Assembly (NCBI RefSeq): GCF_016744175.1
Contig: NZ_JADGEV010000001.1
Location: 149,973-203,697 of the forward strand
Source of the DNA: Neptunomonas sp.
GTDB taxonomy: Bacteria > Pseudomonadota > Gammaproteobacteria > Pseudomonadales > Balneatricaceae
Length of the DNA stretch: 53,725 nt
Direction of reading: 5' to 3'
The translations under genes and the position numbers were made by a program. This document shows, in pieces, positions 36,324 through 42,818 of this stretch (positions within the stretch are counted from its first letter, which is position 1; each line of letters starts with the position of its first letter). The notes beneath the pieces are model-generated. The model did no database searches and was not told the DNA's origin. It worked only from the letters and a program-made list of their open reading frames with translations.

Positions 36324-37556
36324 TTATACCAAAATTTCTGCAGGATGGGGATGGCTTAGAAAATCCCTTGGACTAGCGCTGAGGCCATAAGCGCCAGATT
36401 GGTAAACGGCTATCAAGTCACCTATAGACACTTCAGGTAATACTGTTTTATCAGCGATGATATCTAACGGTGTGCATAAAGGGCCGACAATATTAACTTT
36501 TTCAGTTGTTTGGCTTGTTACGCGATTAGCGATACAAACAGGGTAGTTTTTGCGAATAATTTGTCCGAAGTTCCCAGAAGCGGATAAGTGGTGATGTAGC
36601 CCGCCGTTGGTTATTGCATATTTTTCTCCGCGCGACTCCTTGCATTCCACTACTTCACTGATATAAAGCCCTGCTTCACCTACAAAATATCGCCCTAGCT
36701 CCATGACAATTTCTGCTTCAGGTAGGCGTTCTTGTGCCTCTTTTATCAAGGGCTTCAGGTTTTCTGCAATTTCACTTAGGGGTAAAGTTGCTTCGCCTGG
36801 AAAGTAAGGGATACCTAAGCCGCCGCCAATGTTCAACCAGGTGATGGGTTGTGGGGCAAACTCAGCTAATCGATATGCTAAAGCAAAGGTTTTGGTTTGT
36901 GCTTCGATAATGGCTTCAGGGCGAAGGTTTTGAGAGCCGCTAAAGATATGAAAGCCTTTGAAGTTAAGGTTAAGTTGTCCGCAGCGCTGCAGCATTTCAG
37001 GCACACGTTCCGCATCAACGCCAAAAGGCTTTGGTCCGCCACCCATTTTCATGCCGGATGTTTTTAATTCAAAGTCTGGATTAACACGAATAGATACATT
37101 TGGAAGAACAGAAATAACATCACCTATTTGAGCAATACGCTCCATTTCTCCTTCAGATTCCATATTGATGATAATACCCGCCGCGACAGCTGATCTTAGT
37201 TCTGCATCCGTTTTTCCTGGGCCGGCAAAGCTTATGGTTAGCGGGTCAATGCCTGTGTTTAACGCTACCTGCATTTCTGCTACAGAGGCAACATCAATAC
37301 CATCAGTCAATTGAGAGAGGTGTTGGACCACTGATGGCATAGGGTTTGCTTTCATGGCGTAATGTAAGTGCAGTCCTTCTGGCAATGATTCGCGTAAGGT
37401 TTTAACTTTTTTTGTCATGATGTTGCGGTCATAAACGTAAAAAGGTGTTTTCCCTGTGCGTATAGCAAGGCGCTCAATAGATATCCCACCGGCGTGAAGG
37501 TGATTGTCAATCACCGGAAACCAGTCCATGTTGGCATGCTTAGGTGCTTCTTTCAT
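36324..37556 (-). CDS. PLP-dependent decarboxylase, exosortase A system-associated
   Basis: This 410-aa fold-type III decarboxylase is related to diaminopimelate/ornithine decarboxylases. K69 in LHYAMKANPMP is the PLP lysine. HIFSGSQN, NIGGGLGIPYFPGE with the PLP-phosphate glycine loop, and GPLCTPLDIIADKTVLPE with the cysteine of the second active-site half all match the family (TIGR03099). It probably decarboxylates an amino acid, perhaps while tethered through the ligase and carrier protein, to yield an amine for the polysaccharide or a lipid. Its ATG overlaps the ligase stop by one base (TAATG), so the two are coupled. Confidence 0.93.
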   Translation of the reverse strand: MKEAPKHANMDWFPVIDNHLHAGGISIERLAIRTGKTPFYVYDRNIMTKKVKTLRESLPEGLHLHYAMKANPMPSVVQHLSQLTDGIDVASVAEMQVALNTGIDPLTISFAGPGKTDAELRSAVAAGIIINMESEGEMERIAQIGDVISVLPNVSIRVNPDFELKTSGMKMGGGPKPFGVDAERVPEMLQRCGQLNLNFKGFHIFSGSQNLRPEAIIEAQTKTFALAYRLAEFAPQPITWLNIGGGLGIPYFPGEATLPLSEIAENLKPLIKEAQERLPEAEIVMELGRYFVGEAGLYISEVVECKESRGEKYAITNGGLHHHLSASGNFGQIIRKNYPVCIANRVTSQTTEKVNIVGPLCTPLDIIADKTVLPEVSIGDLIAVYQSGAYGLSASPRDFLSHPHPAEILV

Positions 37557-39145
37557 TAAGATGAAGACTCCTGAAAAATGTCTTTAAATTCGGCAGCAAG
37601 TGTTTTTCGATCAATCTTGCCGTTTTGGTTTCGCGGTAACGTATCTACAAATATAATTTTTTTAGGTAGCATGAAATTGGGGAGTTCTTTTTGGCAATAC
37701 TTAATAAGAGGTTGTTCGTTGCATTCGGGGTCAGCAGTTACTAGAAGTAAGATTGCTTGTCCTAATAGGGGGTGTGTTATTCCTAAAGCCACAGCCTCTT
37801 TTATTAATCCTGAGTTATATAGAACTTCTTCTACTTCAGTAGGGCTAACACGATAGCCAGATGTTTTTATCATTTCATCTTTTCTGCTAATGAAATATAA
37901 AAAACCTTCTTCATCTTTTTTAACCTGATCACCCGACCAAACAGCGATCTCAGTGAGTGGTATCTCAGAGTGTTTGCTTGGTATGGGCTTGAAGCGTTCA
38001 GCCGTTTTTGCAGGATCATTCCAGTAGCCCATGGAAACTAAAGACCCTCGATGTACTAGTTCGCCTGGTTCGCCTGGTGCGCACTCACTTCCGTCTTCTC
38101 TGAGGACTAAAACTTCAGCATTTGGTATCGCTTTACCCATTGATTCAGGCCGAATGGCGACTTGCTCTGGAGGAAGGTAGGTTGATCTGAATGCCTCTGT
38201 TAAACCGTACATAAGAAAAATTTCTGTAGAAGGGAGTGACCTAACAAGTTTCTGGGTTGTTGCTACTGGCATTGCTCCCCCCGTATTCGTTAGATAGCGG
38301 ATAGAGCTTTGTGATTCATTGGGCCATTCAAGTTCAGCCAATTGATTCCATAGAGGTGGGACTGCAGCTAGCCCGGTAATTTTGAATCGAACAGCCGCTT
38401 TAATAACATCTCGTGGTAATAAGTAATCCATTAACACGACCGAGGCTCCCACAGAAAAAGCTGTGGTTAGTTGGCTAAGGCCGTAATCAAAGCTGAAGGG
38501 AAGTACTGCTAGTAAGCGGTCGGTAGCGGTGTTCTTTAAATAGCTTGCAACGCTGGATGCCCCAGTAAGCATATTTTTATGTGAAAGAATGACGCCTTTT
38601 GGGTTACCTGTGCTGCCGGAAGTATACAGAATAGCAGCCATGTCTGTATCTATGCGTCGAGTAGTGTAGGTTTTCGTATTTGTTTCAGTAGGAGGTGTGT
38701 TCCAGCGAGTAATTGTTACTTGAGGTAGTAAACCCTCTGGGATTTCACGTTCATCGATGAGAATAATGGATCGAAGGTCGTGGCAATCGATGAGGGTGCT
38801 CTCAAGCAGCTTAAGGCGATCAGATGATGTTATTAGTGTGCGGACATTGCAGTCTTTAAGAATATAAGAGACTTGTGTCGGTTTTAGTAGTGGATTAACA
38901 GGGACAAACACTCCGCCAGCATGTGCTGTACCAAAAATACTAAAAACCGTCTCAGGTATTTTAGGTAAGTAGACGGCAACTCTTTCCCCAGGCAAAGTGT
39001 TTAGCCTAAGAAGCTTTTGGCTGGCTTGCTCTATTTGGTGCTTCAAATCAGAATACGTAAAAACCTCATTTTTAAAAAGCAAAGCAATGGCATTTGGCGT
39101 TATATTAGCTTGCTTATGAATCAGGTCGTGTAGTAATTCTGGCAT
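37556..39145 (-). CDS. Acyl-CoA ligase (AMP-forming), exosortase A system-associated
   Basis: This 529-aa ANL-superfamily adenylating enzyme carries the P-loop motif YTSGSTGNPKG at residues 174-184, the A5 motif MYGLTEAFRSTYLP, YWNDPAKTAERFKP, WSGDQVKKDEEGFLYFISR, and the C-terminal lysine in LPRNQNGKIDRKTL. It belongs to the XrtA-associated ligase family (TIGR03098 type) and probably loads a carboxylate onto the acyl carrier protein encoded at 32950. AAGGA stands 7 bases before the ATG. It heads a two-gene minus-strand operon with the PLP decarboxylase, divergent from the protease gene. Confidence 0.93.
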   Translation of the reverse strand: MPELLHDLIHKQANITPNAIALLFKNEVFTYSDLKHQIEQASQKLLRLNTLPGERVAVYLPKIPETVFSIFGTAHAGGVFVPVNPLLKPTQVSYILKDCNVRTLITSSDRLKLLESTLIDCHDLRSIILIDEREIPEGLLPQVTITRWNTPPTETNTKTYTTRRIDTDMAAILYTSGSTGNPKGVILSHKNMLTGASSVASYLKNTATDRLLAVLPFSFDYGLSQLTTAFSVGASVVLMDYLLPRDVIKAAVRFKITGLAAVPPLWNQLAELEWPNESQSSIRYLTNTGGAMPVATTQKLVRSLPSTEIFLMYGLTEAFRSTYLPPEQVAIRPESMGKAIPNAEVLVLREDGSECAPGEPGELVHRGSLVSMGYWNDPAKTAERFKPIPSKHSEIPLTEIAVWSGDQVKKDEEGFLYFISRKDEMIKTSGYRVSPTEVEEVLYNSGLIKEAVALGITHPLLGQAILLLVTADPECNEQPLIKYCQKELPNFMLPKKIIFVDTLPRNQNGKIDRKTLAAEFKDIFQESSS

Positions 39146-39267
39146 GTTGCATCCTTATGGTAGGGAAACGATGAGAATAGTCCCTAATGGTTACTTATTA
39201 TAACTTGATATGAACGGCTGTAGTGCTTGTATACTGGTTTGCAGTAAATGATATCAAAGGAAGGGTT

Positions 39268-40047
39268 ATGTTCTGTAGAAAATTTTTTATGTTATTGGTA
39301 TTTTTGTGTTTGGATGTATGGAGCCTGAATCTTTATGCTGGATTGCCCGATACTATTGATAAAATTCGAGGAAGTATTGTTGCAGTTGGAAGCGTTTATC
39401 CTAATAAGCAAGTTGCTGGTCGAAAGCCTAAGGCGACTTATAGTGGTACGGGGTTTGTTATAGGCAATGGACGTCAAGTAATCACCAATTATCATGTTAT
39501 TGCTGGCCGAAAATTAGATGTAGATAAAAATGAAGTGTTGGCAGTATTTAGCGGGCGTGGGAAAAAGGCTAAGGCGAGAAGAGTAAAGGTTATTCGCACC
39601 GATGTTGATCATGATCTAGCACTACTAGAGTTTGATGGGCCTGCATTGCCTGCGATGGAGCTTGCAGGAACTAAATGGTTGCGTGAGGGGCAAGATGTTG
39701 CATTTACTGGATTCCCTATCGGCATGGTTTTGGGTGTTTACCCAATAACACATAAAGGGATTATTGCTTCTATCACGCCAATTGTTATTCCAGCGCAATC
39801 TTCCAAGCAGCTGACGGCGGCCCAAATAAAACGTTTAAGATCCCCTTTGCAGGTTTATCAATTGGATGCTATTGCATACCCAGGTAATAGTGGTAGTCCT
39901 GTCTATGAAGTGAATAGTGGGCGTGTTTTAGGGGTGGTTAACAGTGTGTTTGTTAAAGGTACAAAAGAGTCTGTACTAGAGCGGCCATCGGGTATTAGTT
40001 ATGCTATTCCTGTTAAGTATGTTCATCATTTGTTGAAAGGTCTTTAA
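39268..40047 (+). CDS. Exported trypsin-like serine protease (S1, no PDZ domain)
   Basis: This 259-aa protein has a signal peptide (residues 1-24, FFMLLVFLCLDVWSLNLYA). The catalytic triad is H76 in VITNYHVIAG, D116 in DHDLALLEF and S208 in YPGNSGSPVY. GTGFVIGNG is the typical strand before the histidine. The length covers one protease domain only, so it lacks the PDZ domains of DegP. It acts in the periplasm or is secreted, and may process envelope or PEP-CTERM proteins. GGAAGGG directly before ATG 39268 fixes the start; the upstream ATG-less extension from 39223 is not used. The phosphatase gene follows within 30 bases. Confidence 0.9.
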   Translation: MFCRKFFMLLVFLCLDVWSLNLYAGLPDTIDKIRGSIVAVGSVYPNKQVAGRKPKATYSGTGFVIGNGRQVITNYHVIAGRKLDVDKNEVLAVFSGRGKKAKARRVKVIRTDVDHDLALLEFDGPALPAMELAGTKWLREGQDVAFTGFPIGMVLGVYPITHKGIIASITPIVIPAQSSKQLTAAQIKRLRSPLQVYQLDAIAYPGNSGSPVYEVNSGRVLGVVNSVFVKGTKESVLERPSGISYAIPVKYVHHLLKGL

Positions 40048-40075
40048 CAGAGTTACTAGTAAGAGGGGCTTGGAT

Positions 40076-40597
40076 GTGTTGTCTGTATTGCTTCGTAAGT
40101 TCAGGAAAAAGCCGTCATTATCTGTGCTGGTAGTGTGTATGGAGAATATTTGTCGCTCACCTATTGCTGAGGGGGTGTTGAAAAAAGCTTTATCTGCTCA
40201 GGGCTTGGCTGGTGCGGTTAGAGTTGAGTCTGCGGGTACGTATGCTTCTCAGCCCGGTAGTAAACCGGATGTTAGGGGAGTAAGAGTTGCTGAGCAAAAT
40301 GGAGTGGATATTTCCAAGATTCGAGCAAGAAAAATTCGAGAGGATGACTTCTTGGAATATGACTTTATTTTGGCTGTTGATAGAGATAGCTTATCTGCTC
40401 TTGAAAGAATGCAACCTATAGAGGTGAAAAGTAAGGTCATGCTATTTATGTCATATGCAACCGGTCAGGGTGAGTATGAAATACCTGATCCATATTATGG
40501 AAACGATGAGGGATTCTATAACGTGTTGAATTCTATCGAGTTTGGGGCGGAAGGTTTAGTAGAACACCTGAAAAGATGTATAGATAATGGTTTTTAA
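40076..40597 (+). CDS. Low-molecular-weight protein-tyrosine phosphatase (Wzb-like)
   Basis: This 173-aa cytoplasmic phosphatase has P-loop CMENICRSP (C21 to R27, the CX5R motif) and the general-acid aspartate in IPDPYYGND. Wzb-type phosphatases dephosphorylate the tyrosine kinase controlling capsule/exopolysaccharide chain length; the cognate kinase is not in this window. GAGGGG lies 7 bases before the GTG at 40076, which I prefer over the TTG at 40070. It is likely cotranscribed with the protease. Confidence 0.9.
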   Translation: MLSVLLRKFRKKPSLSVLVVCMENICRSPIAEGVLKKALSAQGLAGAVRVESAGTYASQPGSKPDVRGVRVAEQNGVDISKIRARKIREDDFLEYDFILAVDRDSLSALERMQPIEVKSKVMLFMSYATGQGEYEIPDPYYGNDEGFYNVLNSIEFGAEGLVEHLKRCIDNGF

Positions 40598-40605
40598 TAG
40601 CAATG

Positions 40606-40622
40606 TGTCAGGTTTTTTAACG
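40606..40622 (+). promoter_or_regulatory. Possible weaker copy of the T-tract activator site
   Basis: TGTCAGGTTTTTTAACG resembles the two strong elements at 40692 and 53011 (TGTC, G, T tract, AC). It lies 86 bases upstream of the 40692 copy. It may be a second PrsR site, but the match is partial. Confidence 0.35.
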
Positions 40623-40691
40623 TTTATTTGTTTAGTTATATCAATGAGTTAAAAGCGCTGGTGGTTTTAAGTAGAGATTCAATGATTGGTC

Positions 40692-40708
40692 TGTCGGTTT
40701 TTTTTACA
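40692..40708 (+). promoter_or_regulatory. Putative PrsR upstream activator site
   Basis: TGTCGGTTTTTTTTACA differs at one base from the element at 53011-53027. It begins 102 bases before the -12 GC of the sigma54 promoter at 40781. That distance suits a sigma54 enhancer, and the matching site has almost the same distance (104). Binding by PrsR is inferred. Confidence 0.6.
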
Positions 40709-40780
40709 CGGAAGAAGAGTAAATAAAAGGGAATGAAATATAAGTCTTTTAAATCATATGCTTAGGTTTGTTTTTAATGT

Positions 40781-40796
40781 TGGCATATGAATTGCT
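40781..40796 (+). promoter_or_regulatory. Sigma54 -24/-12 promoter of the PEP-CTERM gene
   Basis: TGGCAT-ATGAA-TTGCT fits the TGGCAC-N5-TTGCW consensus, with exactly 10 bases between GG and GC. Transcription would begin near 40807, giving a leader of about 40 bases to ATG 40847. PrsR, a sigma54 activator, is encoded at 49213. Confidence 0.85.
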
Positions 40797-40846
40797 TTAA
40801 ACTTACTACTAGAAATAAAGTACCTTACAGCTCAAGGGTGAACGAA

Positions 40847-41743
40847 ATGAAAAAATTATTATTAGCAGCAACATTGATCGCAGCTAGTGGAAGTGTAACG
40901 GCTCAGCAGTTTTATTTAGATAATGGCGTTGATTTTGGTGGTGTTGGCTTAGCTGATGATAAAGTATGCGCTACGTGTACTTCATTGAAAGATCAGTTTG
41001 GTTTTACCTACAACTCTGTATCAACAATCACTGATGCAGACATGAATGGTATTACTACAGGTGATGCTATTACTACTAATGCTGGTTATGACGGTTCTAC
41101 TGGTACATTCTTCAATGGTGGTCTGGGTACTAACTATGTAAATGGTTTTCTTCCTGCTGAAACTATTGGTGACTCAGACAACGGTTATGGTCCTGCCGGA
41201 GATTGGTTCATTACGTTCGGAATTAAAGACTGGGCTGGTACTGTTACAGTCGATGGTTCTGGAAATGTATTCCCAACATATGGTACTGGACTTCTAGAGT
41301 TTTATGTAACTACTGATAGCGGTGTGACATATAACAACTTTATGGATGTTAACATGACTACCGGCTTTGTTACTGGTACTGGTAGCTTGTTAAGCGGAAC
41401 TGTAGATTTCACAGCAGTTGATGCAGGTTTCAATAACTTGTTCAATGTTGGTGGCGCTGGTGCTTGTGGTGGTTTAAATGGTTTCTTTGATATTTGGTCT
41501 GCTTGTGGTCCTGCCGGTCTTGATGAGTTAGATATTGATTTCACTGGTCACTTCGATAGTGATGTGGATTTGAGTTCTTTTGCTCCTGGTCCTGTAGCTG
41601 ATACATTTGTTGTTTCGACTGATCATGATGGAAGCGGACGTTTCGCTGTTCCTGAGCCAGGTACGTTGTCTTTGTTAGGTTTGAGTCTTCTTGGTTTAGG
41701 TGGATTCAGAATGCGCAAAACATCGAAAAAACTAGCTAGCTAA
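40847..41743 (+). CDS. PEP-CTERM sorting-signal protein (exosortase A substrate)
   Basis: This 298-aa exported protein has a signal peptide at residues 1-20 (MKKLLLAATLIAASGSVTAQ). The body is glycine-, threonine- and aspartate-rich with predicted beta structure and six cysteines (CATC, GACGG and SACGP). The C-terminus is a full PEP-CTERM signal: VPEPGTLSLLGL, a leucine/glycine transmembrane stretch and RMRKTSKK. XrtA should cleave and anchor or release it, probably as a matrix protein. AAGGGTG precedes ATG 40847. The sigma54 promoter at 40781 places transcription start after the alternative upstream start at 40787, which confirms this choice. A strong terminator follows. Confidence 0.95.
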   Translation: MKKLLLAATLIAASGSVTAQQFYLDNGVDFGGVGLADDKVCATCTSLKDQFGFTYNSVSTITDADMNGITTGDAITTNAGYDGSTGTFFNGGLGTNYVNGFLPAETIGDSDNGYGPAGDWFITFGIKDWAGTVTVDGSGNVFPTYGTGLLEFYVTTDSGVTYNNFMDVNMTTGFVTGTGSLLSGTVDFTAVDAGFNNLFNVGGAGACGGLNGFFDIWSACGPAGLDELDIDFTGHFDSDVDLSSFAPGPVADTFVVSTDHDGSGRFAVPEPGTLSLLGLSLLGLGGFRMRKTSKKLAS

Positions 41744-41764
41744 TATTTTAGCTGGACTAAAAGA

Positions 41765-41787
41765 GGGAGCCATTGGCTCCCTTTTTT
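41765..41787 (+). terminator. Rho-independent terminator after the PEP-CTERM gene
   Basis: GGGAGCC and GGCTCCC form a 7-bp GC-rich stem with a 3-base loop, followed directly by TTTTTT. It sits 22 bases after the PEP-CTERM stop, so that gene is monocistronic. Confidence 0.92.
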
Positions 41788-41811
41788 ATTGCTGTTTGTA
41801 ATGAAAAGTAA

Positions 41812-42666
41812 TTAGTTGTCGTTAAGAATTTGTTTAATCCTTCGGTACATGATTTTTTGTATAGGGTTTTTGTTTCCAAAAGGGCGCCAGCTTTTTTTCA
41901 GTTTGTTTAGGTAGGCGTCAAAGTGTAATCCGTGTGGTGCGCATACAATATCCCCTCTATTTAACAAAAGCTTGAGAACCTGTGTGCAGGCAACGCCTGC
42001 GCTTATTTCAATGCCCATCACGGTAGAGGGTACCTTTTCATGCAAGAAGTTGACTGAGGACCTGTCTACTAAATACTTTCGCTGCAAAACAGTGGGTGAT
42101 ACGCCCATGATGAAATAAATAATTTGATCTTCAAAGCTTAGGCCTTCCAATGCGAAATACTCTTCAAAGCTCATTTTGCCTGGCAGAAAAATTAAAAAGG
42201 CTGTCCCCATACCCATTGGGGCTGCGGTAATGGCGGGAATACCCAATTCATAACAACGTGCAAAAACTTTGCGTCGTATTTCTAAGGCGAAAATATCAAG
42301 GCTGTCGACATATATATCTACGTCCTTTAGAAACTCATCGAGGTTTTGTTCGGTTATGCCGTTCTCAAAGAGTTTGATATCTAGCTCAGGGTTAATGTCT
42401 GAAATAGTTTCTTTCATAACCGCTGCTTTAGGTCGCCCTATGGAAGAAAGGGTCGCTCCATATTGGCGGTTGAAGTTTGGGTAGTCAAAATCATCAAGAT
42501 CAGCAATATTGAAATTACCAATGCCTAGTCGTGTTAGAGTGATTAGGTGACTACCACCGACACCACCTAGTCCTCCAATGGCTATACGGCTATTTTGAAT
42601 AGTTGTTTGTTCAGCTTCTGTCACCCAGCCTATATTTCTAGAAAATGCTTGGGAGTAATTAAACAT
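41812..42666 (-). CDS. ThiF/E1-like adenylyltransferase family protein
   Basis: This 284-aa Rossmann-fold E1-like enzyme has the ATP-binding loop IAIGGLGGVGGSHL (glycines 31-38), ADLDDFDYPNFNRQYG carrying the D..D..N..RQ residues, SIGRPKA and DIYVDSLDIFALEIRRKV. It lacks the CxxC zinc pairs of MoeB/ThiF, and I see no obvious catalytic cysteine loop of the sulfur-carrier type. It may adenylate a peptide or small-molecule carboxylate. A ubiquitin-like partner is not visible. AGGAG lies 7 bases before the ATG. It follows prsT on the same strand but is separated by long inverted repeats. Confidence 0.82.
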   Translation of the reverse strand: MFNYSQAFSRNIGWVTEAEQTTIQNSRIAIGGLGGVGGSHLITLTRLGIGNFNIADLDDFDYPNFNRQYGATLSSIGRPKAAVMKETISDINPELDIKLFENGITEQNLDEFLKDVDIYVDSLDIFALEIRRKVFARCYELGIPAITAAPMGMGTAFLIFLPGKMSFEEYFALEGLSFEDQIIYFIMGVSPTVLQRKYLVDRSSVNFLHEKVPSTVMGIEISAGVACTQVLKLLLNRGDIVCAPHGLHFDAYLNKLKKSWRPFGNKNPIQKIMYRRIKQILNDN

Positions 42667-42695
42667 TGTAAGCTCCTGTCAGTGGTCCATGTGCA

Positions 42696-42719
42696 AATGA
42701 AGTCCGTATTAGCTTCATT
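42696..42719. repeat. Inverted repeat AATGAAG-N10-CTTCATT
   Basis: A perfect 7-bp inverted repeat lies 29 bases upstream of the ThiF-like gene and directly beside the larger palindrome at 42721. It could be an operator or part of a terminator. Confidence 0.45.
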
Positions 42720-42720
42720 G

Positions 42721-42776
42721 TGTATAGATAAAGGTAATCATATTCTAAATTTAGAATAGATTACCTTTTGTATACA
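42721..42776. repeat. 56-base nearly perfect palindrome between prsT and the ThiF-like gene
   Basis: The arms are nested. TGTATA (42721-42726) pairs with TATACA (42771-42776), AAAGGTAATC (42730-42739) with GATTACCTTT (42759-42768), and the centre TATTCTAAATTTAGAATA (42741-42758) is perfectly self-complementary. Only short mismatches interrupt it. It could terminate prsT transcription or be a remnant of a small mobile element. Confidence 0.75.
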
Positions 42777-42818
42777 TGCTCGTATTGAAGGAGGAATAGA
42801 TACTATTTGATAAAGTAT

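Noticed and set aside
40698-40705. Run of eight T residues after the phosphatase gene as a rho-independent terminator
   Set aside because: No GC-rich stem precedes it, and the same T run with matching flanks recurs at 53017-53024 at the same distance from a sigma54 promoter, so a regulatory role fits better.
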